From Pedobacter sp. FW305-3-2-15-E-R2A2 (GTDB lineage: Bacteria; Bacteroidota; Bacteroidia; Sphingobacteriales; Sphingobacteriaceae): a DNA stretch of 64,000 nucleotides. Positions 50,920-60,211 of the stretch are shown piece by piece. The DNA lies in contig NZ_CP151803.1 of NCBI RefSeq assembly GCF_038446955.1, forward strand, positions 744,001 through 808,000. Direction: 5' to 3'. The notes under the pieces are model-generated. The model saw only the letters and a list, made by a program, of their open reading frames with translations. It was not told the DNA's origin and searched no databases. The first letter of the stretch is position 1; each line of letters starts with the position of its first letter. The position numbers and the translations under genes are program-made.

Positions 50920-53900
50920 ATGACCAAACCAAACCAAGCTTATCACCATCTTTTTAATTTTCTAAAACTCCTGCACAGGATTAATTTAAAGGTTATTTTA
51001 ACGATAGCCTGTGTAGCCGGAATGTACAGCTCCGGATTTGCCCAACAAATCACTATAGTTCAAAAAAATGCGACATTAAAACAAATTTTTACAGCAATCC
51101 AAAAACAGACAGGTTACGATGTGGTGTTTTCCAGCAACGATTTATATGATGCTGAAAAGATCAATGTGGATTTCGTAAATGTTCGCCTGGATGAGGTGCT
51201 TCAGCAGGTGCTGAAAGACCTTCCTTTAACCTACCTCCTGGAAAACAAAACGATCATTGTTCAAAAAAAGAAAAAAGTAAAAGAGCAGAGTAAAGATCCT
51301 GATTTTGCAGACAGGATTGCTCTTACCGGGATGGTAAAGGGCGAAAACGGTCCATTGTCTGGAGTATCTGTTGTTTTAAAGAAAACGGGTAAAGCTTACC
51401 GTAGCGCTGAAGACGGTTCATTTTACATTGCTGATGTAGCTGATGATGAAATGCTGATGTTTAGTTATATCGGATATGAAAAGCTGGAGCTTCGGGCAAA
51501 AGGGCTGGTATCTCCCATTTCTGTCCGGTTAAAACAAGTTTTAAGTGTGCTGGAAGAAGTACATGTGCTCGCCTATGGAGAAAAGACTTCAAAAAGAAAC
51601 AGCACGGGATCTACTGTGGGGATTTCTTCAGCTATTTTGGAAAAAACGCCGACGGCGGATCCACTTGCTGCTTTGCAGGGACGTGCCGCCGGAGTACTGG
51701 TGACCATGAATAGTGGTCTGCCTGGTGCACAGGTGAAAATACAGATACGTGGTGTAAATACACTTAACCTCGATGGGAGGGCACAAAACCCCTTATATAT
51801 TGTAGATGGAGTACCCTTTGTCTCGAACTCTATGGCTACACTTTCCAATATCGGGCAAACCTATGGGTCTTCTTTTGATAGTCCTTTTAAAAGTATCGAT
51901 CCTGCATCTATCGCCAACATTGAAATTTTAAAGGATGCCGACGCAACTGCAATATATGGGGCACGTGCAGCAAACGGGGTGGTGCTGATTACCACGAAAC
52001 GTGGGAAAGGAGGTAAACTGTCGGTAAATATGGATGTCGTTCATACCATGGCAAGGGTGCCAAATTTTGTGGATATGATGAATACAGACGAGTATCTGAC
52101 CATGAGGCGTCAGGCTGCACAGAACTCCGGGGTTGAGATTACCGAAGCTTCTTATCCTGACCTGACCAAATGGAGCCAGACGAAATACACCAACTGGCAG
52201 AAAGCATTTTTTGGAAAAACGGCAAGAACGAGTAATGCTGAACTCAATCTGTCGGGAGGAACTGACCAGATCAGGTTTATGCTTGGGGGAGGTTACCGCG
52301 ACGAGAAAACGGTGTATAATGATAAAGACGGACTCAAAATCGCCAATGGCAGACTGAATCTGGATTATAATTCAAAAGATCAGAAACTGACCGCTGCAAT
52401 GTCTTTAAATTATGCTTCTGATAGAAATTCTGCGATTGCACTCGATCCAGGATCCTTTTACAACCTCCCTCCAAATTTTTCACTTTATAATGAGGACGGT
52501 TCCCTGAACTGGGCAATCCCTAATCCCGTTGCTGCATCGCTGAGGACGATGATGACGAAATCAAAAAACTTTAATTCCAATTTGCTAATAGGATATAAAG
52601 TGCTGCCTGATTTAAATATAAAAGCAAGCCTGGGTTATAACGATATCCGGGTAGATCAAACGATGTTGAATCCAATTGCTTCGATCAATCCGACTTCCTA
52701 TAACCCTATGGGAAATGCCTCATTTGTAAATAATGAGAATAATTCTTTCACTTTCGAGCCACATGCAGATTATTTCTTTCGTGCAGGTAAAAGTACATTT
52801 AACGCACTGATTGGAGGGACTTATATCGAAAATAAGTCTGATAATCTGTTGTTGAGTGCCTTCCGGTTTTCAGATGATACTAAACTGCGGGATATTTCGG
52901 CTGCCGGAACAATTGATACCTCACAGACGCAAAATCAATATCGCTTTCTTTCTGCTTTCACACGTTTAGGATATAATTATAATAGTGAATATATCCTGAA
53001 CTTCACACTCAGACGGGATGGTTCGTCGCGTTTTGCGCCAGCCAGCCGTTTTGGAAATTTCTATTCAATTGGTGCTGCATGGATCTTTTCTCAACAGCTA
53101 TGGTTAAAAGATAATCTTGGTTTCCTGAGCTTTGGGAAGCTGAGGGGAAGTTATGGTTTAACCGGTAATGACAATGTGGGTGATTTTGCCTATTACGTGA
53201 ACTACATTAAAACCTACTCTAAATATCAGAATGTCGGTTTGTATCCTACCAATCTTTTTAACCAGGGATATCAGTGGGAAAAAAATAAAAAGATGGAGTT
53301 GGCGCTTGAACTTGGCTTCATGGAGGATAAGCTTAGTTTTACCGTAAATTATTACCGCAACCGCTCCGGAAATCAATTGGTTTCTTACCCGCTGCCAGGA
53401 CAGACCGGGCAAAGTAGTGTAGTCGAAAACCTTGATGCCTTAGTCCAGAACAGTGGCTGGGAATTTACATTGAATGCTACGATACTGAATAAAGCAGATT
53501 TTAAATGGAAAACGGACGCCAATCTGACCTTTGCAGCGAATAGGTTATTGGAATTTCCGAATCTGGCCAGCTCATCTTACAGCAATACATATGAAATAGG
53601 AAAGTCACTTAACTTGCAATGGGGCTACGATTATTTGGGCATTAATCCTGAAAACGGAAAGGTGATGGTGAGAGATATAGACGGAAATGGAACCATCAAT
53701 ACCGATGACTACATTGCATTAGGCAGTTCCCTTCCCTCATTCTATGGAGGCTTTAACAATAGTTTTTCTTATAAGCGTTTTGAATTGGGGGTATTTTTCA
53801 GTTTCAAAAAAGGGAGCCTGGGATCAGCAGTTTACCTGGCTCCGGGCTCGGACGTCAAGAATCAGCCGCGGTTATTACTAGATCGCTGGCAAGCTCCCGG

Positions 53901-54189
53901 GCAGTTAACAGATATGCTCGCTTACAGTACGAATTATGCAGAGAGCTATTATTTTAATTCTTCCAGGGCTGCTTTATACGACAATTCTTACATCAGGCTA
54001 TCGAATGTGTCGCTCTCTTATGATTTTTCCAAAAAACAAGCGGGTAAAATAGGAATGAAAAACCTGCATTTGTATGTATTGGCAAACAATCTTTTTACGA
54101 TTACCAGGTACCCGGGATTAGACCCTGAAAGTGGGATCAGTATGCCACTGCTCAGAACGTTAACCCTTGGATTGAAAACCACATTTTAA
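50920..54189 (+). CDS. susC: SusC-like TonB-dependent transporter with STN domain
   Basis: 1089 residues: signal peptide (to FAQQ42), STN domain (about 44-115; VQKNATLKQIFTAIQKQTGY), carboxypeptidase-regulatory-like domain (about 130-205), TonB box region, plug with SusC signature (NIEILKDADATAIYGARAANG in two parts: IEILKDADATAIYG, ARAANG) and barrel. The STN domain fits the ECF sigma/FecR pair just upstream. Substrate not known; no glycoside hydrolase follows, only a thioredoxin-like protein. Confidence 0.95.
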   Translation: MTKPNQAYHHLFNFLKLLHRINLKVILTIACVAGMYSSGFAQQITIVQKNATLKQIFTAIQKQTGYDVVFSSNDLYDAEKINVDFVNVRLDEVLQQVLKDLPLTYLLENKTIIVQKKKKVKEQSKDPDFADRIALTGMVKGENGPLSGVSVVLKKTGKAYRSAEDGSFYIADVADDEMLMFSYIGYEKLELRAKGLVSPISVRLKQVLSVLEEVHVLAYGEKTSKRNSTGSTVGISSAILEKTPTADPLAALQGRAAGVLVTMNSGLPGAQVKIQIRGVNTLNLDGRAQNPLYIVDGVPFVSNSMATLSNIGQTYGSSFDSPFKSIDPASIANIEILKDADATAIYGARAANGVVLITTKRGKGGKLSVNMDVVHTMARVPNFVDMMNTDEYLTMRRQAAQNSGVEITEASYPDLTKWSQTKYTNWQKAFFGKTARTSNAELNLSGGTDQIRFMLGGGYRDEKTVYNDKDGLKIANGRLNLDYNSKDQKLTAAMSLNYASDRNSAIALDPGSFYNLPPNFSLYNEDGSLNWAIPNPVAASLRTMMTKSKNFNSNLLIGYKVLPDLNIKASLGYNDIRVDQTMLNPIASINPTSYNPMGNASFVNNENNSFTFEPHADYFFRAGKSTFNALIGGTYIENKSDNLLLSAFRFSDDTKLRDISAAGTIDTSQTQNQYRFLSAFTRLGYNYNSEYILNFTLRRDGSSRFAPASRFGNFYSIGAAWIFSQQLWLKDNLGFLSFGKLRGSYGLTGNDNVGDFAYYVNYIKTYSKYQNVGLYPTNLFNQGYQWEKNKKMELALELGFMEDKLSFTVNYYRNRSGNQLVSYPLPGQTGQSSVVENLDALVQNSGWEFTLNATILNKADFKWKTDANLTFAANRLLEFPNLASSSYSNTYEIGKSLNLQWGYDYLGINPENGKVMVRDIDGNGTINTDDYIALGSSLPSFYGGFNNSFSYKRFELGVFFSFKKGSLGSAVYLAPGSDVKNQPRLLLDRWQAPGQLTDMLAYSTNYAESYYFNSSRAALYDNSYIRLSNVSLSYDFSKKQAGKIGMKNLHLYVLANNLFTITRYPGLDPESGISMPLLRTLTLGLKTTF

Positions 54190-54199
54190 TTGATGAATT

Positions 54200-55603
54200 A
54201 TGAAATTTAATAAATTACCATATACACTTGCATTACTGGCCGGTTTAACTTCGCTTAGCACTTCCTGTAAGAAGCTGCTTGATGTAGAACCAAAATTGAT
54301 AAAAACTTCAAAACAGGCTTTTTCGAACGACAGGTCGGCGGATAGTGTGGTTGTTGGAATGTATTTTAAGCTGGCCAGCAGTTATGCTTATAGCCAGGAA
54401 ATACCATTGTCTACCGGATTCTCTTCTGATGAGCTTAAACCGGGAAAGGAGAGTTTTAATTTACTTTATACGGATATGTATAAAAACAACATCAATCCCG
54501 GTGATGCGGTGACGAACAGTTTTTGGACGGAAAGCTACAATCTTATTTTTATATCGAATTCTATTATAGAAGGTGTTGCCGCTTCGTCAGGAATGAGTGA
54601 TGCCGGAAAGTTGAAGTGTGCTGCGGAAGCCAGATTTATACGTGCTTTTGCTTATTTTTATCTGGTTAACTTTTTCGGAGATGTGCCCTTGGTAACGAGT
54701 ACCGATTATAAGAAATCGGCGGAATTTCCCCGTGAATCCAGTATTTTAGTCTACCAGCAGATTCTGGAGGACTTGTTGATGGCTGAAGCTTCATTAACGG
54801 ATAACTACCCCACAGAGGGTCGTGTCCGGGCAAATAAATGGGTGGCAAAAGCCATGCTGGCCAGAGTCTACCTGTATTTGAAAGACTGGGAAAAGGCAGA
54901 ATTGAAATCTTCGGAAATTATCGCAAATACGCAAAAATACCGCCTTGGCGAAATGCAGGGAACCAATTCTTCGAATGCAGTAATGAATATTTTTTACGCC
55001 AACAGCGAGGAGGCCATTTTTCAGTTTTGGAATAACATTGGTACGTCATTGGGCTATAATGCATTAACAGAATATTACAATAGCTATGCAGTAAGTGATG
55101 ATCCGGAATATGGCCTGCTGAACGCTTTTGAACCTGGCGATAAACGGGCCTTTAATTATGTCAGACGAGCTACAGAAGCTGGTGGCGAATCACGCATCTA
55201 TAAATACAGGCTGACGGATGAATCCCCGGATTATAAAGAATTCACCATGGTACTGCGATTAGCGGAACAATACCTGATCCAGGCTGAGGCAAGGGCCATG
55301 CTCAACCAGACGGGAGCCGCTGTTGAAGATTTGAATAAGATCAGAAACAGGGCCGGTCTGAGCGGCCTGTCGACCTCCATGCCCCGGGAAGAGGTCTTAA
55401 CCCATATCGAAAAAGAAAGAAGATTGGAGCTATGCTTTGAATGGGGGGACCGCTGGTTCAATTTAAAAAGACTTGGTCATGTTGATCAGGTCATGAACCT
55501 GGTGAAACCTGGTTTGTGGACAAGTATCGCTGCACTTTATCCTGTTCCAAGAACAGAAATACTGCTCAATGGAAAACTGAAACAAAATCCTGGTTACAAT
55601 TAA
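54200..55603 (+). CDS. susD: SusD-like surface lipoprotein
   Basis: 467 residues with lipobox at Cys23 (SLSTSC), KKLLDVEPKL, CAAEARFIRAFAYFYLVNFFG as the TPR block, and the terminal RRLELCFEWGDRWFNLKRLG and ALYPVPRTEI. It starts 11 bases after susC. It is on the short side for SusD proteins, which suits a small ligand such as a peptide, but that is speculative. Confidence 0.95.
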   Translation: MKFNKLPYTLALLAGLTSLSTSCKKLLDVEPKLIKTSKQAFSNDRSADSVVVGMYFKLASSYAYSQEIPLSTGFSSDELKPGKESFNLLYTDMYKNNINPGDAVTNSFWTESYNLIFISNSIIEGVAASSGMSDAGKLKCAAEARFIRAFAYFYLVNFFGDVPLVTSTDYKKSAEFPRESSILVYQQILEDLLMAEASLTDNYPTEGRVRANKWVAKAMLARVYLYLKDWEKAELKSSEIIANTQKYRLGEMQGTNSSNAVMNIFYANSEEAIFQFWNNIGTSLGYNALTEYYNSYAVSDDPEYGLLNAFEPGDKRAFNYVRRATEAGGESRIYKYRLTDESPDYKEFTMVLRLAEQYLIQAEARAMLNQTGAAVEDLNKIRNRAGLSGLSTSMPREEVLTHIEKERRLELCFEWGDRWFNLKRLGHVDQVMNLVKPGLWTSIAALYPVPRTEILLNGKLKQNPGYN

Positions 55604-55621
55604 AATTACATAAATAAACAT

Positions 55622-56791
55622 ATGAAAACTGCGTACACTTACTGTCTGGCTTTAGCCTTATGGGCTATTGGATTGCCCTTTTTTTCCCTCGCGCAAAAGC
55701 GCCCTGTTCCTAACTATACTTTGAAAGGCAGGGTGAGGGGACTTGAAAAAAATGAGGCGAAAGTTTATCTCTACCTCTTTCAGGATAATTCGTTCGCGGA
55801 TTCTGCCCGAGTTTTAAATGGCAGTTTTAGTTTCTCCGGCAGGATCAGCGAGCCGGTATGGGCGGAAGTATACTGCAAGGTAGGTACTGCAAAGCCTACA
55901 GGATATAGCCGGGTATACAATTGCTTCATCGAAAAAGGGAATAGTGTATTGAACTTTCATGTGGACAGTTTACCGGATGCAAAAATGGAAGGTTCCGCTT
56001 TAAACAAGGAAAGGATTGCATTTGAAAAGCAAATCAGTTCGCTGAGTGATTCTGCAAGTAAAATTGTATCCCTTTATTTTAAACAGGAGGCTTTGCTTCA
56101 TGATTCCGCGCAAAGCAACAAGGATGAAGTGCTGAACCGCATGAAAATACTAAATCAGCAGCATGGGGAAGTGGGGGACCTGATCAGGGCAGAGGAAAAG
56201 AAACATATTTTTGCCCATCCTTCCAATTTCTATAGTCTTTGGCTCGCATCGGAAGCATTCAGACATGGCTTGCCTTCAGAAAGGGCAAGGGTCATTTTCG
56301 ACAAGTTAAGCCCGGAGCTTCGGGCAACAAAAGCGGGTGAAAAATTCCGCTTATTGCTTGAAGAAGATGAGGTAATCGGGCTCGGGAAAATGGCTTCAGC
56401 ATTTACTCTTCCTGATTCATCAGGCAATGAGCTCTCCTTATCATCCTATAAAGGTAAATATGTACTCATTGATTTCTGGGCAAGCTGGTGCGTTCCCTGC
56501 AGAGCGGAGAACCCAAATGTGGTTAAAGCCTATGAGCAATTTAAGGATAAGAATTTCGACGTGTTGGGGATTTCGATAGATACGAGTAAACCATCCTGGG
56601 TAAAAGCTTTAAAAGAAGATCACCTGATATGGAAAAATGTACTGGATAATGGAACAGTTGCAAAGCAGTATAATGTCCATTCTGTACCTTCTAATTTTCT
56701 GTTGGATCCAAATGGAAAGATCATTGCCAGAAATCTTCGTGGTGATCAGATCATTGAAGAACTCCAAAAAATACAATCTCTAAATCAATAG
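55622..56791 (+). CDS. TlpA/ResA-like thioredoxin with DUF4369 domain
   Basis: 389 residues: signal peptide (to LAQ25), a DUF4369-type beta domain (about 30-120), a helical linker and a thioredoxin domain (about 255-389) with the redox pair in WCVPC (Cys290 and Cys293) and the cis-proline region VHSVPSNFL. It would reduce or isomerise disulfides in the periplasm. SusCD operons closed by such proteins are frequent in Pedobacter-like genomes; the ligand may be a protein or peptide containing cystine. Confidence 0.92.
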   Translation: MKTAYTYCLALALWAIGLPFFSLAQKRPVPNYTLKGRVRGLEKNEAKVYLYLFQDNSFADSARVLNGSFSFSGRISEPVWAEVYCKVGTAKPTGYSRVYNCFIEKGNSVLNFHVDSLPDAKMEGSALNKERIAFEKQISSLSDSASKIVSLYFKQEALLHDSAQSNKDEVLNRMKILNQQHGEVGDLIRAEEKKHIFAHPSNFYSLWLASEAFRHGLPSERARVIFDKLSPELRATKAGEKFRLLLEEDEVIGLGKMASAFTLPDSSGNELSLSSYKGKYVLIDFWASWCVPCRAENPNVVKAYEQFKDKNFDVLGISIDTSKPSWVKALKEDHLIWKNVLDNGTVAKQYNVHSVPSNFLLDPNGKIIARNLRGDQIIEELQKIQSLNQ

Positions 56792-56804
56792 TTTTATCGC
56801 GTGC

Positions 56805-56845
56805 AATATAAACGCCCTGGAAAATTTATCCGGGGCGTTTATATT
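56805..56845 (+). terminator. Terminator of the sigma-SusCD-TlpA operon
   Basis: AATATAAACGCCC (56805-56817) pairs perfectly with GGGCGTTTATATT (56833-56845), a 13-base-pair stem. Confidence 0.85.
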
Positions 56846-56895
56846 GAAATAGAATAATCTGTAGAAAGTAAAATAAGTAAAAATAACTTACAGGA

Positions 56896-56918
56896 ATAGA
56901 CCGAATGGTTTATTTTTG
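56896..56918 (+). promoter_or_regulatory. tetR promoter with TetR operator
   Basis: ATAGACCGAATGGTTTAT (56896-56913) is an imperfect palindrome that recurs, in perfect form, before the SDR gene (57533-57550). It overlaps TATTTTTG (56911-56918), an exact match to the Bacteroidota -7 box TAnnTTTG. The start codon follows 19 bases later. Confidence 0.75.
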
Positions 56919-56936
56919 TGTCGTCAAATCATTTTC

Positions 56937-57515
56937 ATGAATAAAGCAGAACGAACCAGAAGATTTATTATTGAACAATCGGCACCTATTATTAACAAAA
57001 AAGGAATGGCCGGTACTTCTCTCAGCGACATCATGGAGGCTACAAAGCTAGCCAAAGGAGGCATTTATGGGAACTTCGAAAGTAAGGATGAGATTTGTTC
57101 CGAGTCTTTTTTATACCTGACAGAGAACTTAGCGCAGCAGTTAGATCGGGCCGTATTACTTGGACAAACTGCAAAAGAGAAATTTTCTAACTTACTGAAC
57201 GCTTATAAAGGAATTAAAACTGAAGGTGGTTGCCCCATCCTGAATTTTGGTGTGGAAGCGGATGATACCCATCCCGGCATGAAAGAAAATGTAAAAAAGG
57301 TAATCCGCTCGGCTCAGAAAAGATTTTTTGACATCCTGGCCAATGGGATTGCCAACAATGAAATATCATCAGATCTGGACCCAAAGAATTTCAGCATAAA
57401 AGTTTTTGCCATGATAGAAGGAGCAATCCTATGTGGAAGAGTGTTAGAAAGCAATGAACAAATGCGGATCGTATTGGATGCTATCCAGCACGAATTTGAT
57501 GGCTGGTTAATATAA
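56937..57515 (+). CDS. TetR-family transcriptional repressor
   Basis: 192 residues from ATG 56937, the start that fits the family and clears the operator (a longer frame begins inside the promoter). The N-terminal helix-turn-helix is GMAGTSLSDIMEATKLAKGG followed by IYGNFESKDEI. The ligand-binding domain is of the TetR_C type seen in regulators of nemR/acrR-like loci. It has an operator in front of itself and one in front of the SDR-MFS operon, so it should repress both. Confidence 0.93.
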   Translation: MNKAERTRRFIIEQSAPIINKKGMAGTSLSDIMEATKLAKGGIYGNFESKDEICSESFLYLTENLAQQLDRAVLLGQTAKEKFSNLLNAYKGIKTEGGCPILNFGVEADDTHPGMKENVKKVIRSAQKRFFDILANGIANNEISSDLDPKNFSIKVFAMIEGAILCGRVLESNEQMRIVLDAIQHEFDGWLI

Positions 57516-57532
57516 TTTTTTTTACTCTAATA

Positions 57533-57553
57533 AAGACCGATTGGTCTATTTTG
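57533..57553 (+). promoter_or_regulatory. SDR-MFS promoter with TetR operator
   Basis: AGACCGATTGGTCT is a perfect palindrome inside AAAGACCGATTGGTCTAT (57533-57550), the same operator as at 56896-56913, next to a -7-like TATTTTG (57547-57553). Repressor binding would block this promoter. Confidence 0.75.
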
Positions 57554-57587
57554 TATTATCGAATCTTAAAAACTAAAAAAGAAAACT

Positions 57588-58421
57588 ATGTCAAAAGTAA
57601 TTTTAATCACAGGAGCATCGAGAGGGTTTGGAAAAATCTGGGCAGAAGCATTTTTAAAACGTGGCGATAAGGTCGTGGCAACAGGTAGAAGCATCGCAGC
57701 ACTTCAAGATCTGGCGGATGAATATGGGGATCAGGTATTGCCGCTTCAGCTGGATGTGAACGATCGTGAAGCCAGTTTTGCAGCGGTGAACAAGGCGAAG
57801 GAACATTTTGGAAGAATTGATGTACTGATCAATAATGCAGGATATGGATTGTTTGGTACAGTTGAAGAAACTTCTGAGCAGGAAGCCAGGAGCCAAATGG
57901 AAACTAATTTCTTTGGGGTACTTTGGTTAACACAAGCCGTATTGCCAGTAATGCGTGCTCAAAAATCTGGTCACATCATCCAGGTATCAAGTTATCTGGG
58001 CCTGATCACAGTTCCGGTATTGGGGATTTACAATGCCTCCAAGTTTGCAGTAGAAGGCTTAACGGAAACACTGGCCTCGGAAGTAAAGGCTTTCGGCATC
58101 AATGTTTCCCTGGTGGAGCCTAATGGCTATGCCACCAACTGGTCTGGCGATTCCGCATTTCAAACCAAGAGTATGGAGATTTATAATCCGGTAAAGGAAG
58201 CCTTTCAGCAAGCCGCCTCCATTCCTGGCTTTTTTGGACAGCCGGAAGCTACTGCAGAAGCCATCCTAAAATTAGTAGATGCAGCTAATCCACCACTGAG
58301 GTTATTGTTGGGGGCATTTGCTTATCCAGCAGTGAAGGAAGCGTATCAGGAACGTTTGGCCAGCTTTGAAGAATGGAAAAGTGTTTCTGAAGCTGCACAT
58401 GGTGAACCGTTGACGGCTTAA
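57588..58421 (+). CDS. SDR-family oxidoreductase
   Basis: 277 residues with TGASRGFG (about 8-15), NNAGYGLFG, the catalytic Ser in VSSYLG and YNASK as Tyr/Lys pair. Similar to SDRs that reduce retinol- or steroid-like and other carbonyl substrates; the substrate is not fixed. It is controlled by the TetR operator just upstream and forms an operon with an efflux transporter three bases later, so it may modify or accompany removal of a toxic compound. Confidence 0.9.
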   Translation: MSKVILITGASRGFGKIWAEAFLKRGDKVVATGRSIAALQDLADEYGDQVLPLQLDVNDREASFAAVNKAKEHFGRIDVLINNAGYGLFGTVEETSEQEARSQMETNFFGVLWLTQAVLPVMRAQKSGHIIQVSSYLGLITVPVLGIYNASKFAVEGLTETLASEVKAFGINVSLVEPNGYATNWSGDSAFQTKSMEIYNPVKEAFQQAASIPGFFGQPEATAEAILKLVDAANPPLRLLLGAFAYPAVKEAYQERLASFEEWKSVSEAAHGEPLTA

Positions 58422-58424
58422 AAG

Positions 58425-59651
58425 ATGATGAGAGTTTTAAAGGAAAACCATCAGGGATTTAGTACCATACTTGCCCTTTCATTGATCCCATTGTCGGGAT
58501 TTGCTACGGATATTTATTTACCTTCTCTTCCGGCAATGGCAAAGGACCTCCATGTGTCTTCTTCTGCGATCCAGCTTTCATTGGTGTTGTTTATGTTTAG
58601 CATTGGCCTAAGCCAGATTTTTATTGGCAGTATACTGGATAGTTTTGGACGTTTCAGGATTAGCATCATCTCATTGGCGCTGTTCTCTCTGACGAGTTTT
58701 ATCATTGCTCTGGCATCAGATATTTATGTGATTTATGCAATGCGGATTATCCAGGGGATTACAATTGCACTTATTGTAGTCGGAAAACGTGCCTATTTTG
58801 TGGATATTTATTCGGGAGAGAAATTAAAGAATTACATCAGCTTATTTGCGATTATCTGGGCTTGTGCACCAATTATGGCCCCGTTTTTAGGGGGATATTT
58901 GCAAAGTATCCTGGGCTGGAGATCCAATTTTTATTTCCTTGGTGGACTGTCGCTGCTCTTTTTGATCCTGGAACTCATTTACAGTGGCGAATCTTTAAAA
59001 CATTTTAATCCCTTTAAAATGAAGTCAATTGTACAGACCTATAGCAGTATGTTAAAAACAACTGATTTTATCCTGGGTTTGTTGATGATCGGTATTTGTT
59101 TTGGCCTGATTGTGATTTACAGTTTGTCGAGCCCCTTTATCATAGAACGTGTGTTTGGTTATTCCGCAGTGACTACCGGTTACAGTTCATTGTTGTCTGG
59201 TTTGTCAATCATGACAGGAGGAATCATTGCCAAATCACTGATCAAACAACCTTTGGTTAAGAAGGTCATTACCGCTCTGGGCATACAATTCATTTTTGTA
59301 TTATTGATGATCTTTACTGCTCCCTTTGGTACCAATATTTATACGTTGATCGGTTTTACCCTCGGTATTCATCTCTGCAGTGGCTTTATTTTTAACATCA
59401 TTTATGGGTATTGCCTCAGTCGTTTTTCAAAGAATGCAGGAGTAGCAAGTGGGCTTACCGGAGGAGGCATGTATATGATCAGTTCCGTTTTTAGTTATGG
59501 TTTTGCAAATTTATATGCCGTTAAAAGTCAGGTATTGCTCGGTGTAGCAAATCTCAGTTTAATCTTGCTGATCGGTCTCGTTTTTATGCTGTTTAACCGG
59601 TACAGGCAGTTAAATGCGACTAATGAATTATTGAAAGCAGCTATCGCATAA
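58425..59651 (+). CDS. MFS drug-efflux transporter, Bcr/CflA type
   Basis: 408 residues, twelve transmembrane segments, with DIYLPSLPAMAKDL near the start, the Bcr/CflA signature, and SILDSFGRFR in loop 2-3. This DHA1 group exports drugs such as bicyclomycin and chloramphenicol with protons. Its place behind TetR and SDR genes supports an export role for the compound sensed by TetR. Ends at a hairpin. Confidence 0.92.
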   Translation: MMRVLKENHQGFSTILALSLIPLSGFATDIYLPSLPAMAKDLHVSSSAIQLSLVLFMFSIGLSQIFIGSILDSFGRFRISIISLALFSLTSFIIALASDIYVIYAMRIIQGITIALIVVGKRAYFVDIYSGEKLKNYISLFAIIWACAPIMAPFLGGYLQSILGWRSNFYFLGGLSLLFLILELIYSGESLKHFNPFKMKSIVQTYSSMLKTTDFILGLLMIGICFGLIVIYSLSSPFIIERVFGYSAVTTGYSSLLSGLSIMTGGIIAKSLIKQPLVKKVITALGIQFIFVLLMIFTAPFGTNIYTLIGFTLGIHLCSGFIFNIIYGYCLSRFSKNAGVASGLTGGGMYMISSVFSYGFANLYAVKSQVLLGVANLSLILLIGLVFMLFNRYRQLNATNELLKAAIA

Positions 59652-59677
59652 AAAGAGGGTGTTTCGGCACCCTCTTT
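59652..59677 (+). terminator. Terminator after the MFS gene
   Basis: AAAGAGGGTG (59652-59661) pairs perfectly with CACCCTCTTT (59668-59677) around the stable loop TTTCGG. Confidence 0.85.
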
Positions 59678-59691
59678 CTGATCAATTCTAC

Positions 59692-60129
59692 CTATTTTAA
59701 ATAGGCACTGAGATGAACAGCAGAGAATTGAAATCCGTTTTTTAAATACAATTTTTGCGCGGTATGGTTATCGAAACCTGTATCAAGAACTACGGCATCC
59801 ATATGAGTTGATATTGCGATGGCGCGTACATGGGCTAATAACTGAGAAGCAAAACCTCTCCCTCTATAAGATTCCAGTGTGGAGAGATCGTCAATATATA
59901 TGATGTTTCCACTGTGCAACGAGGTCATTACACGATATCCTGCAAAAGCAACGACTTGATCATCGGCTATGATTCCGGCGATGCTGTATTTTTCATTTTG
60001 CATCATCTCAGAAATCGTGGACGACCAGTTGTTTTTCTTCAGGTGTGGCCTTAGCAAAAAAGCAACTTCCCAGCATTGTTGAATCTCCGCATCTGTCTTG
60101 ATTATTTTAACCTGATAAGTATTGTCCAT
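59692..60129 (-). CDS. GNAT N-acetyltransferase
   Basis: 145 residues with the acetyl-CoA motif in TLESYRGRGFASQLL (about 83-97) and YLKNGFQFSAVHLS at the end. It is a small single-domain acetyltransferase of unknown substrate, 82 bases behind the MocR-type gene in the same direction, with which it may be co-transcribed. Confidence 0.9.
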   Translation of the reverse strand: MDNTYQVKIIKTDAEIQQCWEVAFLLRPHLKKNNWSSTISEMMQNEKYSIAGIIADDQVVAFAGYRVMTSLHSGNIIYIDDLSTLESYRGRGFASQLLAHVRAIAISTHMDAVVLDTGFDNHTAQKLYLKNGFQFSAVHLSAYLK

Positions 60130-60211
60130 AATATTTTATTTGCCATAAAATTAGGGCAATGACCTGGTTGCTAAATATACCAGTCCCGAAATAAAGGATG
60201 GCCCAGCAGAC

